Of a DNA stretch of 64,000 nt, positions 25,416-35,531 are shown piece after piece. The notes under the pieces were generated by a model. The model was given only the letters and a program-made list of their open reading frames with translations. It did not search any database and was not told the origin of the DNA. Numbering within the stretch: position 1 is the first letter of the stretch; the number at the start of each line of letters is the position of its first letter. The DNA is from Chitinimonas sp. BJYL2. Its GTDB lineage: Bacteria > Pseudomonadota > Gammaproteobacteria > Burkholderiales > Chitinimonadaceae. The stretch covers positions 412,284-476,283 of the forward strand of contig NZ_JANZKW010000003.1 of assembly GCF_027257935.1 (NCBI RefSeq), in the 5' to 3' direction. The position numbers were made by a program, and so were the translations under genes.

Positions 25416-27202
25416 AACGCTTTGTCGCCGCGCTGCTCGCCGGGTTCCTCACTTTCCCGGCTTGGGCGGCCATCAATCCCGATGAGTTGCTGCCGGCTGC
25501 CGAAGCTTTCAAGCCCACGCTGCAAAAAAACAGCGACACCGAGGCCTCGGTACGCTTTGATATCGCCGACGGCTACTACCTGTACCGTGATCAGTTCAAG
25601 TTCAGTCTGCAACCGGGTGAGCAGGCGCTCACCGCCGAGATTCCGCCGGGCAAGAAAAAGCATGATGACTATTTCGGCGAGGTCGAGGTCTACCGCCAGA
25701 ACGTGACGATCACGCTGCGCAGCAAGCAGCCCATGGCCGCCGATGCGCGCATCAAGATCGTCTCGCAAGGTTGCGCCGACGCGGGAATCTGTTATCCGCC
25801 CGAAACTGTTGAATTGCCCCTGTCTGACGGTAAGGCCGGCAATGCCAGCCGTGCCGTCAGCAACCTGCTTGGCGATGCGGCGGGAGCGGCTACCCCGCAG
25901 GCAGCACCCAGGACGGCCAGCGATGGTGCCGACCTGTTCGGTTCCGGCAAGTTGCTGGCCCTGCTGGCCTTCTTCTTTCTGGCTGGACTGGGTCTGGCGT
26001 TCACCGCCTGCATGTACCCGCTACTGCCCATCGTGTCCGGCATCATTGTTGGGCAGGGGGCGACGGTCAGTCGTGGTCGGGGTTTTGCGCTGGCCATGGT
26101 GTATGTGCAGGGCATGGCGCTGACCTATGCGGTAGCGGGTGTGGCTGCGGCACTTTCGGGCACCTTGCTCTCCGCCGCCCTCCAGAATCCCTGGGTTCTC
26201 GGCGCCTTCGCCGTGTTCTTCGTCATCATGGCACTGTCCATGTTCGGCCTGTTTGAACTGCAGCTGCCCAATGCGCTGCAATCCCGATTGAACGATGCCT
26301 CGAACCGCCTGCCGGGTGGCCGCTGGCTTCCTGTATTTGCCATGGGAGCGCTTTCGGCCCTGATCATCGGTCCATGTGTCGCGCCACCATTGGCCGCAGC
26401 CCTTGGCTATATCGCCGCCAGTGGTGATGTCGTCAAAGGCGCACTGGCCCTTTACGTGATGGCACTTGGCATTGGGCTGCCGCTGGTGCTGGTCGGTACG
26501 CTTGGCGGTCATGTCATGCCCAAGGCCGGCCCTTGGATGACGGCCGTGCGCAATGTGTTCGGGACGGTGATGCTGGCGGTGGCGATCTGGATTGCCACGC
26601 CGGTGCTGCCAAGCTGGTTGCTGATGCTGGCGTGGTCGGCATTGGCACTTGGCGCCGGCGTGGCACTGTCGGCACTCGATCCTTTGCCGCCGCACGCCAA
26701 AGCCGCCAAGCGGCTGGCCAAGGCGCTGGGCGTCATGCTGGTGCTGGCGGGTGCTGCACTGCTTGTCGGCTTGTTGGCTGGCGCGCGTGATCCCTTGCAA
26801 CCGCTTAAACCACTGGCAGGTGCACAAGCCGTGGCCGCTGAGGGCAAGCTGCCGTTCCAGTATGTGAACTCGGTTGATGAGTTCAATGCGGCCCTGGCCG
26901 CCGCCCGTGGCAAAACCGTGATGCTGGATTTCTATGCTGACTGGTGCGTCAGCTGCCGCGAGATGGAGCGCTTCACATTCAGCGATGCCGGCGTGCAGCG
27001 CGCACTGGGCAAGCTGGTGCTGATCAAGGCGGATGTCACCGCCAATACGCCGCAACACAAGGCGCTGCTCAAGCGCTTCGGTCTGTTCGGCCCGCCGGGC
27101 ACGATTTTCTTCGACGCCCAAGGCAAGGAAATCCCTGCCCGCCTGATCGGCTTTGAAGCCGCCGAACCCTTCCTGCAACGTTTGCAACAACTGCCGGTCT
27201 GA
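25412..27202 (+). CDS. dsbD: Thiol:disulfide interchange protein DsbD
   Basis: This 596-aa protein passes electrons from cytoplasmic thioredoxin to the periplasm. It has a signal peptide, the alpha domain with the Cys pair in SQGCADAGICYPP, an eight-helix membrane domain with cysteines in TACMYPLLP and IGPCVAPPLAAALGY, and a C-terminal thioredoxin-like gamma domain with DWCVSCRE. All six functional cysteines are visible. The gene is coupled to cutA and followed 5 bp later by a TlpA-like thioredoxin, which is a probable electron acceptor. Confidence 0.96.
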   Translation: MKRFVAALLAGFLTFPAWAAINPDELLPAAEAFKPTLQKNSDTEASVRFDIADGYYLYRDQFKFSLQPGEQALTAEIPPGKKKHDDYFGEVEVYRQNVTITLRSKQPMAADARIKIVSQGCADAGICYPPETVELPLSDGKAGNASRAVSNLLGDAAGAATPQAAPRTASDGADLFGSGKLLALLAFFFLAGLGLAFTACMYPLLPIVSGIIVGQGATVSRGRGFALAMVYVQGMALTYAVAGVAAALSGTLLSAALQNPWVLGAFAVFFVIMALSMFGLFELQLPNALQSRLNDASNRLPGGRWLPVFAMGALSALIIGPCVAPPLAAALGYIAASGDVVKGALALYVMALGIGLPLVLVGTLGGHVMPKAGPWMTAVRNVFGTVMLAVAIWIATPVLPSWLLMLAWSALALGAGVALSALDPLPPHAKAAKRLAKALGVMLVLAGAALLVGLLAGARDPLQPLKPLAGAQAVAAEGKLPFQYVNSVDEFNAALAAARGKTVMLDFYADWCVSCREMERFTFSDAGVQRALGKLVLIKADVTANTPQHKALLKRFGLFGPPGTIFFDAQGKEIPARLIGFEAAEPFLQRLQQLPV

Positions 27203-27207
27203 GCCTG

Positions 27208-27747
27208 ATGAAACGTTCCACTACCCTGATTACCGGCGTCGTCATCATTGCCGCCGCCTTGGCTGCCGGCATTTATACCCGCCAGGCCCAACTCAAACCC
27301 CAGCCAGAACCGCTGGCCGCAAACGGCGTGGCCAAGCCCACGCTATGGCAATCGGGTTTCAAGGACCTCAAGGGCCAGCCGCAGGTTTTCTCGCAATGGC
27401 AAGGCAAGCCCTTGGTGGTCAACTTCTGGGCGACCTGGTGTGCGCCGTGCCGCGAAGAAATCCCCGAGTTCATTGCCACGCAAAATGCCGTGGGCGACAA
27501 GGTGCGCTTTGTGGGTCTGGCGATCGACAACGCGGCCGATGTGCAGAAGTTTGTCGATGAATACAAGATCAACTACCCGGTGCTGGTCGGCGAGCAGGAT
27601 GCCATGGAGCTGATGCGCACCGAGGGGAATCGCGTGGGTGCTTTGCCCTTTACGGTGATTTACGACGCCGCTGGCAAGCAGGTCGCGGCGCATCCGGGGC
27701 GTTTGACGCAAGCGCAGCTAGATGCCTTGCTCAAACCCTTCATTTGA
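27208..27747 (+). CDS. TlpA-like periplasmic thioredoxin
   Basis: This 179-aa protein has a single N-terminal anchor (TLITGVVIIAAALAAGIY) and a TlpA/ResA-type thioredoxin domain with the WATWCAPCREE active site and the cis-proline loop GALPFTVIY. It probably reduces cytochrome c haem-binding cysteines or other periplasmic disulfides, fed by the upstream dsbD. The position right after dsbD supports the electron path; the exact client is unknown. Confidence 0.9.
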   Translation: MKRSTTLITGVVIIAAALAAGIYTRQAQLKPQPEPLAANGVAKPTLWQSGFKDLKGQPQVFSQWQGKPLVVNFWATWCAPCREEIPEFIATQNAVGDKVRFVGLAIDNAADVQKFVDEYKINYPVLVGEQDAMELMRTEGNRVGALPFTVIYDAAGKQVAAHPGRLTQAQLDALLKPFI

Positions 27748-27774
27748 CATTGCTGGGCAGGAGCCAATCCATGA

Positions 27775-27859
27775 GTAGGGTGCAATAAGCGCAGCGCATT
27801 GCACCGATTGGGGTGATGACGTGATGGTGCATGCGGCCTTCAGCCTTATGGCACCCTAC
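27775..27859. repeat. Dispersed palindromic repeat, copy A
   Basis: An 85-bp element begins GTAGGGTGCAATAAG and ends with the inverted counterpart CTTATGGCACCCTAC. Inside, GGTGCAAT and ATTGCACC form a perfect 8-bp hairpin with a GCGC-rich loop. It aligns over its whole length with the element at 36283, and like it lies between 3' gene ends just before a bidirectional terminator. Confidence 0.7.
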
Positions 27860-27875
27860 TTACCCCGCCGCCCAA

Positions 27876-27907
27876 AACAAAAGGCCCGCTTGTGCGGGCC
27901 TTTTGTT
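27876..27907. terminator. Bidirectional terminator between tlpA-like gene and purL
   Basis: AACAAAAGGCCCGC and GCGGGCCTTTTGTT are perfect 14-bp arms around a TTGT loop, with A and T tracts on both sides. It serves the dsbD operon and purL. Confidence 0.92.
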
Positions 27908-27923
27908 TACCAATCACAGAGGC

Positions 27924-30900
27924 TTAGCCCAGTGACTTGCGCGCATTACGGAACATGCGCATCCAGCCGCTATCCTCACCCCAGGTATCGGGATGCCAGC
28001 TCAGGTTCACGGTGCGGAAGGTGCGTTCCGGGTGCGGCATCATGATGGTGAAGCGGCCATCGGCAGTGGTGACACCGGCAATGCCGTCGGGCGAGCCGTT
28101 GGGGTTCAGCGGGTACACCTCGGTAGCGTTGCCGCGGTCGTCCACATAGCGCATGGCGGTCAGCACCGTCTTGCGGTCGGCCTGGTTGGCGAATACCGCG
28201 CGGCCTTCGCCGTGCGATACCACCACCGGCAGACGCGAGCCGCCCATGCCGGCGAAGAACAGGCTGGGGCTGTCGGGCACTTCTGCCATCACGAGACGCG
28301 CTTCGAACTGTTCCGAGGCATTGCGGCGGAACTTGGGCCAGTTTTGCGCGCCGGGGATGATCTCGGCGAGGTTGGACATCATCTGGCAGCCGTTACACAC
28401 GCCCAGTGCGAAGGTATCGCCACGCTGGAAGAAGGCTTCGAACTCGTCGCGCGCCAGGCTGTTGAAAAGGATGGACTTGGCCCAGCCTTCGCCCGCACCC
28501 AGCACGTCGCCGTAGCTGAAGCCACCGCAGGCGGCGAGCCCCTGGAAGTCCTTGAGCGAGAGACGGCCCGAGAGAATGTCGGACATGTGCACGTCGACCG
28601 AGGTGAAGCCGGCGCGATCAAACGCGGCGGCCATCTCGATCTGGCCGTTCACACCCTGCTCGCGCAGGATCGCCATGCGCGGCTTGTTGCCCTTGGCGAT
28701 GTACGGTGCTGCAACATCCTCGGACGGATCGAACTTGAGTTCGGCATACAGGCCGCGTTGCTTCTGGCCCAGCAGCGCGTATTCGCTGTCGGCACAGGCC
28801 GGGTTGTCGCGCAGGCGCTGGAGCTGCCAGCTGGTTTCGGCCCAGGCCTTGTAGAGATCGGTACGGGTCTCGTTGAGCACCAGACGGTTGCGCTTCTTGA
28901 TCTTGAGGCGGTCGTCGTCGTTGAGCGTGCCGATCACATGCAATTGACTGCGCAGGCCGGCTGCAAAGAAGGCAGCCATGACGGCGTGGGTGTCACTGCG
29001 GCGCACTTGCAGCACGGCACCGAGCTCTTCATTGAACAGCACGCCCATCATGCGGCCGTTTTCAGCGCGGGCAATCGACTCAGGGGTGTACTCGCTGAAC
29101 TCCCGCTCGTTGCGGCGGCGTTCGATACACAGCTCGTCTACGTCCAGCGTCACGCCGGTGTGACCGGCGAACATCATTTCAGTCACGGTGGCGAACAGGC
29201 CGCCATCGCTGCGGTCGTGGTAGGCCAGCAGCTTGCCGTCGGCGTTGAGTTGCTGCACCACCTGGAAGAAGGCGGCGAGCGCTGCCGGGTCTTCCAGATC
29301 GGGTGCGTGGTTGCCGACTTGCTTGTAGACCTGAGCCAGCGCCGAACCACTGAGGCGGCACTTGCCGCGACCAAGGTCAATCAGCAGCAGATCCGTATCA
29401 CCTTGATCGGTACGCAGCTGCGGCGTGAGCGTGCGGCGTACATCGGTAACCGGGGCAAAACTCGATACGACGAGCGATAGCGGGGCCACCACCGCCTTTT
29501 GCTGCCCGTCTTCCTGCCACACCGTCTTCATGGACAGGCTGTCCTTACCCACCGGGATGCTCAAGCCCAGCGAGATGCTGAGATCGCGCACGGCTTCGAC
29601 GGTATCGAACAGGTTGGCATCTTCGCCGGGATGGCCGGCGGCGGCCATCCAGTTGGCGCTGAGCTTCACGTCGCCGAGCTTGGCGATCGGGGCGGCAGCG
29701 ATATTGGTAATGGCTTCACCCACGGCCATCCGGCCCGATGCGGGTGCCGAAATCAGTGCCAGCGGCGTACGTTCGCCCATGGCCATGGCTTCGCCCAGAT
29801 AAGTCTCGAAGCCCATGGTGGTCACGGCCACATCGGCCACTGGCACCTGCCAAGGACCGACGAACTGGTCGCGCACCGTCATGCCGCCCACCGAGCGGTC
29901 GCCGATCGTGATCAGGAAGCGCTTGTCGGCCACGGCGGGCAGACGCAGCACGCGGTAGGCCGCTTCAAACAGATCCAGTGAACTGGAATCAAACGTTGGC
30001 AGCTCAGGGTACAGGCGCTTCACGTCACGCGTCATCTTGGGCGGCTTGCCCAGCAGCACGTCCATGGGCATGTCCACCGGCTTGTTGCCGAAGTGGCTGT
30101 CATCCAGCACCAGCTGTTTTTCGAGCGTGGCAGTACCGACAACGGCGAAGGGGCAGCGCTCGCGCTCGGCAATGGCGGCAAAGGTATCGAGTGCGTTGGC
30201 GGGAATCGCCATCACGTAACGCTCTTGCGATTCGTTACACCAGATCTGGACGGGCGACATGCCCTTTTCTTCGATATGGATATCGCGCAGCTTGAACACA
30301 GCACCACGGTCCGAGCCGTGCACGAGTTCAGGCAGGGCATTGGAGATGCCGCCCGCTCCCACGTCGTGAATGCTCAGGATCGGGTTCTTGTCGCCCAGCT
30401 GCCAGCAGCGGTCGATGACCTCCTGCGCCCGGCGCTGGATTTCGGGGTTGCCGCGCTGCACGGAGTCGAAGTCCAGATCGGCAGCATTGGCACCGGTATC
30501 CATCGACGAGGCCGCGCCACCGCCCAGACCGATCAGCATGCCGGGGCCGCCGAGCACCACGATCAGCGCGCTTTCGGGGATATCGTGCTTGCCCACATGG
30601 TCGCCATCGATGTTGCCGAGGCCGCCGGCAATCATGATGGGCTTGTGGTAACCGCGCATCTCGCCGAGGTGGCTTTCCTCGTAGGTACGGAAGTAACCAG
30701 CCAGGTTGGGCCGGCCGAACTCGTTATTGAAGGCGGCGGCGCCGATGGGGCCGTCGACCATGATCTGCAGGGCCGAGACAATGCGGTTGGGCTTGCCGTA
30801 TTCAGCCTGGGTGTTGCTGAACTGCTCCCAGGGGCGCTTGAAGCCGGGCAGGTTCAGGTTCGATACCGTGAAGCCGCACAGGCCAGCCTTGGGGCGCGAG

Positions 30901-31877
30901 CCACGACCGGTCGCGCCTTCATCGCGAATCTCGCCACCCGAGCCAGTCGAGGCGCCGGCAAACGGGGCAATCGCGGTGGGGTGATTGTGCGTTTCCACCT
31001 TCATCAGGATGTGGGTGGGGCGGGCGTTGTAGCGGTATTCCTGGCTGCCGGCCTGCGGGTAGAAGCGCAGGATGCCTGCGCCTTCGATCACCGAGGCGTT
31101 GTCCGAGTAAGCCACAACGGTGCCTTGCGGATGCGCCTTATGGGTATCGCGGATCATGCCGAACAGCGATTTGACCTGGGCCTCGCCGTCGATGATGAAA
31201 TCGGCGTTGAAAATCTTGTGGCGACAGTGCTCGGAGTTGGCCTGCGCAAACATCATCAGCTCGACATCGGTCGGGTTGCGCTTGAGCTTGCCGAAGTTCT
31301 CGACCAGGTACTCGACTTCATCATCCGACAGGGCCAGACCCATCTCGCGGTTGGCGGCATCGAGTGCAGCACGGCCGCCGCCCAGGATGTCCACGCTGGC
31401 GAGCGGTTGCGGCTCGATATGCGAGAACAGCTTTTCGATGCCATCGAGACCGGGCCAGACGCTCTCGGTCATGCGGTCGTGGGCCAGTTCGGCCAGCTTG
31501 GCTTGTTCGGTGGCAGTCAGCGCACGGCCTGCATACACCACCATGCCGCGCTCGATGCGGCTGACCTTGTCCAGACCGCACAGCTTGAGAATGTCGGTGG
31601 CTTTGGACGACCACGGCGAAATCGTGCCGATGCGTGGCGTCACCAGTAGCTGGCTGCCTTGGGCACGTGCATCATCGGCGGGCTGATCGTCGGCCAGAAT
31701 GCGGGCCAGCTTGGCTTGCTCGTCGGCATCCAGCGCTGCGTTCAGCTCGGCAAAGTGCCAGAACTCGGCATACGGCGCGACATCGCGGATGCCGGCGGCA
31801 GCCAGTTGCTGAACCAGTTTTTCGATACGGAACGCGGAGAGGGCGATGCCGCCACGGAGCTTGAGAACAGTGGGCAT
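27924..31877 (-). CDS. purL: Phosphoribosylformylglycinamidine synthase (single-chain)
   Basis: This 1317-aa enzyme converts FGAR to FGAM with glutamine and ATP in purine synthesis. It is the long proteobacterial form: an N-terminal PurS-like domain ([19 protein letters not shown]), two AIR-synthase-like halves ([56 protein letters not shown]), and a C-terminal glutamine amidotransferase with the nucleophile Cys in GVCNGCQM (near residue 1160) and the HPERTFR end. Its probable -10 TAAAAT lies at 31916-31921 on the minus strand. Long frames on the opposite strand here are shadows. Confidence 0.98.
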   Translation of the reverse strand: MPTVLKLRGGIALSAFRIEKLVQQLAAAGIRDVAPYAEFWHFAELNAALDADEQAKLARILADDQPADDARAQGSQLLVTPRIGTISPWSSKATDILKLCGLDKVSRIERGMVVYAGRALTATEQAKLAELAHDRMTESVWPGLDGIEKLFSHIEPQPLASVDILGGGRAALDAANREMGLALSDDEVEYLVENFGKLKRNPTDVELMMFAQANSEHCRHKIFNADFIIDGEAQVKSLFGMIRDTHKAHPQGTVVAYSDNASVIEGAGILRFYPQAGSQEYRYNARPTHILMKVETHNHPTAIAPFAGASTGSGGEIRDEGATGRGSRPKAGLCGFTVSNLNLPGFKRPWEQFSNTQAEYGKPNRIVSALQIMVDGPIGAAAFNNEFGRPNLAGYFRTYEESHLGEMRGYHKPIMIAGGLGNIDGDHVGKHDIPESALIVVLGGPGMLIGLGGGAASSMDTGANAADLDFDSVQRGNPEIQRRAQEVIDRCWQLGDKNPILSIHDVGAGGISNALPELVHGSDRGAVFKLRDIHIEEKGMSPVQIWCNESQERYVMAIPANALDTFAAIAERERCPFAVVGTATLEKQLVLDDSHFGNKPVDMPMDVLLGKPPKMTRDVKRLYPELPTFDSSSLDLFEAAYRVLRLPAVADKRFLITIGDRSVGGMTVRDQFVGPWQVPVADVAVTTMGFETYLGEAMAMGERTPLALISAPASGRMAVGEAITNIAAAPIAKLGDVKLSANWMAAAGHPGEDANLFDTVEAVRDLSISLGLSIPVGKDSLSMKTVWQEDGQQKAVVAPLSLVVSSFAPVTDVRRTLTPQLRTDQGDTDLLLIDLGRGKCRLSGSALAQVYKQVGNHAPDLEDPAALAAFFQVVQQLNADGKLLAYHDRSDGGLFATVTEMMFAGHTGVTLDVDELCIERRRNEREFSEYTPESIARAENGRMMGVLFNEELGAVLQVRRSDTHAVMAAFFAAGLRSQLHVIGTLNDDDRLKIKKRNRLVLNETRTDLYKAWAETSWQLQRLRDNPACADSEYALLGQKQRGLYAELKFDPSEDVAAPYIAKGNKPRMAILREQGVNGQIEMAAAFDRAGFTSVDVHMSDILSGRLSLKDFQGLAACGGFSYGDVLGAGEGWAKSILFNSLARDEFEAFFQRGDTFALGVCNGCQMMSNLAEIIPGAQNWPKFRRNASEQFEARLVMAEVPDSPSLFFAGMGGSRLPVVVSHGEGRAVFANQADRKTVLTAMRYVDDRGNATEVYPLNPNGSPDGIAGVTTADGRFTIMMPHPERTFRTVNLSWHPDTWGEDSGWMRMFRNARKSLG

Positions 31878-31978
31878 GTATTAGGCCGTGCGGTAATGGG
31901 GGAGAAAGCCCGCGAATTTTACCGGAAAGCCCACCGCTTTGCTGGCCCAACGGGAGTCGTCGGGCTGTTCCGCAAGGA

Positions 31979-33466
31979 TCAGTCTTTGGCCAGCACGTTG
32001 AAATTGCAGATGGCGCAGGTAGGCAGTACTTCCAGCGCCGGGCCAAGCTTGATGGTGAAGCGCTTGGTACCGGACGCCAGCGTAAACAGCGCGCCAGCCT
32101 CGTGTTGAGCCAGATTCATTACCAGAACACGGCCATGTGGCGACTCAGCGCAATATAGCGCCGGCACATTGCCCGAGCCGCCTGCGAGCATCACAGGGGC
32201 TGGCTGGGCGGCTAGACGCTCTGCCCCGACCCGCACATTGCCTTCCGACGACTTATGCAGCCGGCGCACCAGAGCAAGCCAGGTGGTGTCGCCACTGCGC
32301 AGTGCCAGCAACTCGCCGATGGTCAGCCGGTCGTCATAGTGCGAGCGATACTGCGCCCCGAAACCGTTGCCGCTTTCATCCAGCAGGTTCCAGGGTTCCC
32401 AGTTGCTGGTGCCGCGACCATGGGCCAGCAGGGTATGGATCACGTCGAAGCCGATGGCAGCATCGGCCGGGCGATCTTTCAGCCGGCGCTCGCTGCGCCT
32501 GGCGCGCGACTGCCCTACGCGGGAGTACACCACCGAGAGATCGCCGAGAAAACGCGCCAGGCGCGGATGATCAAGCTGCTCGGTCATGATGGGCACGGTT
32601 GCCACGCCCTGGGCGGCAAACACGCTGGCCTGCGCCAGCCGATCTGCCAGCGTTTCGGTATCGAAATACCGATAGCGTTCCCCCACCATATTGCGCCGCA
32701 GCTTCATGGGGGGCTTGGGTTCATCCAGATTGATGGCAAAGCTCTGATCGCGTGGGCGGATAACCCTTTCCAGGGAGATATCGTCCACCCACATATCCAG
32801 CAGCTGGTCGAGCATCCAGATTTCTTCAATCCGATGGCGTTCGGGTTCGCTGAGTTTGAGCAGCAGGGCATGCCGATACACGCGGCTGACCGAAGTGGCA
32901 GCCATATCGGGGTAGGGCGCCATCATCTTGTCGGCAAAGCCGGCGGCTTCAGCAATCTGATAGAGATTGTTCAGGCTGCGCCATAGCCGGGGTTCGGCAT
33001 CGAAATAGCGCAGATAGGACCACTTGGCCTGCTCGCTGTAATAGATGATCGCGCGCAAGGTGATCAGTTGCGCCTCTTGCTCGAACTTGGGGCTGGGGGC
33101 TTGGGCGTGTTGCTTCAGGCACAGCTTGTAGGCCGATGCCAGTTCTTTCCAGCACGCCAGCAGGGTGGGCATGACCTGATGCGGGAGGATCTGCTCGATC
33201 TGCTCCTCGCCGTGGTAGACCTTGCTGAGCAAGGCTGTCAGCGGCCGCGCTTTTTCATCGCAGCTGCGTACGGATTGATACCGCTCCTTCAGGCTCAGGC
33301 GCGGATTGCGGTTGAGGGCGGCAAGCGCCTTGTTGATCTCGATCATCGCGGCGAGCGTGTCTTCGGCCGGCAACTCGACAATCAACTGGGTGAAGCTGGG
33401 GCCCTGAGGTTCCTCCTCGCGGGCACGGCGCATCAGGACGTCGATCAGGCTGGAAAAGTCGAACAT
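31979..33466 (-). CDS. PilZ-domain c-di-GMP receptor with a large unknown N-terminal region
   Basis: This 495-aa protein has about 300 mostly helical residues of no family I recognise (MFDFSSLIDVLMRRAREEEP onward) followed by a PilZ-like domain. Both c-di-GMP contact motifs are present: RxxxR as RRSER (323-327) and DxSxxG as DESGNG (363-368). Later strands fit a PilZ barrel (IGELLALRSGD, WLALVRRLH, VRVGAERLA). It is cytosolic with no membrane segment. It lies about 100 bp upstream of purL on the same strand and is divergent from the ABC-F gene. Which process it controls is unknown, but PilT/PilU and other c-di-GMP proteins are nearby. Confidence 0.75.
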   Translation of the reverse strand: MFDFSSLIDVLMRRAREEEPQGPSFTQLIVELPAEDTLAAMIEINKALAALNRNPRLSLKERYQSVRSCDEKARPLTALLSKVYHGEEQIEQILPHQVMPTLLACWKELASAYKLCLKQHAQAPSPKFEQEAQLITLRAIIYYSEQAKWSYLRYFDAEPRLWRSLNNLYQIAEAAGFADKMMAPYPDMAATSVSRVYRHALLLKLSEPERHRIEEIWMLDQLLDMWVDDISLERVIRPRDQSFAINLDEPKPPMKLRRNMVGERYRYFDTETLADRLAQASVFAAQGVATVPIMTEQLDHPRLARFLGDLSVVYSRVGQSRARRSERRLKDRPADAAIGFDVIHTLLAHGRGTSNWEPWNLLDESGNGFGAQYRSHYDDRLTIGELLALRSGDTTWLALVRRLHKSSEGNVRVGAERLAAQPAPVMLAGGSGNVPALYCAESPHGRVLVMNLAQHEAGALFTLASGTKRFTIKLGPALEVLPTCAICNFNVLAKD

Positions 33467-33521
33467 ATCCGCTTCTGGGTCTTCTTCTGTTATTGGGGCC
33501 GGCGGTTGCGCAGGGCAGCTA

Positions 33522-33530
33522 TGTTAAAAT
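33522..33530 (+). promoter_or_regulatory. Extended -10 promoter of the ABC-F gene
   Basis: TGTTAAAAT (TGn followed by TAAAAT at 33525-33530) is an extended -10 element; transcription would start near 33537, about 70 bases before the ABC-F start. No convincing -35 box is seen. Confidence 0.45.
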
Positions 33531-33605
33531 TACGCAATTTTGCCGCACCGCGCCATGCGCGGATTTTTATTTTTGCGACATGTCACGGTTTCAGGAGCCC
33601 TCAGC

Positions 33606-35210
33606 TTGATCACTACAGCCAATATCACCATGCAATTCGGCGCCAAGCCGCTGTTCGAGAAAGTCTCCGTCAAGTTCGGCGGCGGCAACCGTTACGGCCT
33701 GATTGGTGCAAATGGCTCCGGCAAGTCCACCTTCATGAAGATTCTGGGCGGCGACCTGGAGCCGACAGCAGGCAATGTCAGCCTCGATCCCGGTGTGCGT
33801 CTGGGCAAGCTGCGCCAGGATCAGTTCGCCTATGAAGACCAGCGAGTGATCGATGTGGTGCTGCAGGGTCACGGCGAGCTCTGGGCCTGCATGCACGAGA
33901 AAGACGCCATCTATGCCAACCCCGAGGCGACGGAAGACGACTACATGCGTGCGGCTGATCTGGAGGTGAAGTTCGGCGAGATGGGCGGTTACGATGCCGA
34001 AGCGCGCGCAGGTGCGCTGCTGCTTGGCGCCGGCATTCCGATCGAGCAACACTTCGGCCCCATGTCCGAGGTGGCGCCGGGCTGGAAGCTGCGCGTGCTG
34101 CTGGCGCAGGCCCTGTTCAGCAATCCCGAAGTGCTGCTGCTGGACGAGCCGACCAACAACCTGGATATCAACACCATCCGCTGGCTGGAAAACACGCTGA
34201 ACGAGCGTGATTCCACCATGATCATCATCAGCCATGACCGTCACTTCCTGAACCAGGTCTGTACGCATATGGCCGATCTGGACTACAGCACCATTCAGAT
34301 TTATCCGGGCAACTACGACGACTACATGCTGGCCAGCACGCAAGCGCGCGAGCGCGCACTCGGTGCCAATGCCAAAGCCAAGGAGCGGATTGCCGAACTG
34401 CAGGTGTTTGCTGCGCGATTCTCGGCCAACAAATCCAAGGCGCGTCAGGCCACCAGCCGCCTCAAGCTGGCCGACAAGATCAAGGAAGGCATGGTCGAGG
34501 TGAAGCCCTCGTCGCGGCAGAACCCTTACGTGCGTTTCGAGTTTGACGACAAGATCAAGCTGCACCGCCAGGCCTTCGAGGCGACCAATCTGTCCAAGTC
34601 CTTCGACAAGCCACTGATTCAGGGGCTGAACCTGATTTTTGAGGCCAATCAGAAGCTGGCCGTGATTGGCGGTAACGGTGTGGGTAAATCCACGCTGATG
34701 AAGATGCTGGTGGGCGCACTCAAGGCCGATGCCGGCTCAGTGAAGTGGGCAGAAAAGGCCGAGATTGGTTACTTTGCGCAGGATCACGAAGAGGACTTCG
34801 ATTGCGACGACAACCTGTTCGACTGGCTCAAGCAATGGGCCAAGCCCGGTGATGACGATCAGGTCGTGCGGGGTGTGCTCGGCAAGCTGCTCTTCAGCGG
34901 CGACGACGTGAAGAAGTCGGTGCGTGTGCTGTCGGGGGGTGAAAAGGGCCGCATGCTGTACGGCAAACTGATCCTGCAACAGCCCAATGTGCTGGTGATG
35001 GATGAACCGACCAACCATATGGATATGGAATCGATCGAATCGCTGAACCTGGCACTCGATCTGTTCAAGGGCACGCTGATCTTCGTTTCGCACGACCGTC
35101 TGTTTGTGTCCTCCTTGGCGACGCAGATTCTGGAACTGCGCGGCGACGGCACCTATGAACACTATATCGGTGGCTATGAAGACTATCTGGCCAGCCAGGG
35201 CTTGGAGTGA
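33606..35210 (+). CDS. ABC-F family ATPase (YbiT-type)
   Basis: This 534-aa protein has two ABC domains in one chain without membrane segments: first Walker [10 protein letters not shown] and Walker [13 protein letters not shown], second Walker [10 protein letters not shown], signature [10 protein letters not shown] and Walker [16 protein letters not shown], joined by the charged ABC-F linker. It acts on ribosomes as a translation factor rather than a transporter. The start is set at the TTG at 33606 because [17 protein letters not shown] aligns with the YbiT N-terminus and AGGAG lies 13 bases upstream; an ATG at 33540 would add 22 unrelated residues. Confidence 0.93.
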   Translation: MITTANITMQFGAKPLFEKVSVKFGGGNRYGLIGANGSGKSTFMKILGGDLEPTAGNVSLDPGVRLGKLRQDQFAYEDQRVIDVVLQGHGELWACMHEKDAIYANPEATEDDYMRAADLEVKFGEMGGYDAEARAGALLLGAGIPIEQHFGPMSEVAPGWKLRVLLAQALFSNPEVLLLDEPTNNLDINTIRWLENTLNERDSTMIIISHDRHFLNQVCTHMADLDYSTIQIYPGNYDDYMLASTQARERALGANAKAKERIAELQVFAARFSANKSKARQATSRLKLADKIKEGMVEVKPSSRQNPYVRFEFDDKIKLHRQAFEATNLSKSFDKPLIQGLNLIFEANQKLAVIGGNGVGKSTLMKMLVGALKADAGSVKWAEKAEIGYFAQDHEEDFDCDDNLFDWLKQWAKPGDDDQVVRGVLGKLLFSGDDVKKSVRVLSGGEKGRMLYGKLILQQPNVLVMDEPTNHMDMESIESLNLALDLFKGTLIFVSHDRLFVSSLATQILELRGDGTYEHYIGGYEDYLASQGLE

Positions 35211-35283
35211 GCTGGGAAATCAGCGGGAACTGTTGCATTTTGCGGACAAGATTCGTGATTTGACGATTAGTTCCCGCTTAGAG

Positions 35284-35312
35284 TTGCTGCTCTAGGTGGC
35301 CCGTACTATTAT
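35284..35312 (+). promoter_or_regulatory. Promoter upstream of the FabG/PhbB-type gene
   Basis: TTGCTG (35284-35289), a 17-bp spacer and TATTAT (35307-35312) form a reasonable sigma-70 promoter with a start near 35319. The inverted repeat ending at 35278 lies just upstream and could be an operator. Confidence 0.5.
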
Positions 35313-35442
35313 CGGCTCCGCAATTCCAGCACAGTCTGCCGAACATCAGCAGACATCAAATCGGTGCAATGACACCGTCACGTGGAGCCACCGCAACGGC
35401 CGCTCGACCGTATACAGACAAAGAAGAAGCATGGAGCAGACA

Positions 35443-35475
35443 AAACGCAGCGTTCCCTACCGGGGCGCTGCGTTT
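35443..35475 (+). terminator. Leader hairpin, possible attenuator
   Basis: AAACGCAGCG (35443-35452) and CGCTGCGTTT (35466-35475) form a perfect 10-bp stem with a 13-base loop. The following bases CCTCTT are only partly U-rich, so this may be a weak terminator, an attenuator or an mRNA-stabilising hairpin in the leader of the downstream reductase gene. Confidence 0.45.
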
Positions 35476-35531
35476 CCTCTTGCGGGCCAGCCCCTGTCTG
35501 GTCGGAGTGAAATCAACCGGGAGTCATCAAG

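Larger units (their letters stand above)
35211..35531. other. Intergenic region between ABC-F gene and SDR gene
   Basis: No gene is supported in these 321 bases. They hold a perfect 10-bp inverted repeat (AGCGGGAACT at 35222-35231, AGTTCCCGCT at 35269-35278), a sigma-70 promoter at 35284-35312, and a 10-bp-stem hairpin at 35443-35475. The SDR mRNA would thus have a leader of about 210 bases. Confidence 0.6.

Noticed and set aside
26021..27190. 389-codon frame opposite dsbD
   Set aside because: Same shadow effect; dsbD domains and cysteines are intact on the plus strand.
27993..31649. Long open frames of 495 and 518 codons on the plus strand opposite purL
   Set aside because: They are antisense shadows caused by high GC and the codon pattern of purL; composition is unnatural (His/Gly/Val-rich without domains) and purL itself is fully recognisable.
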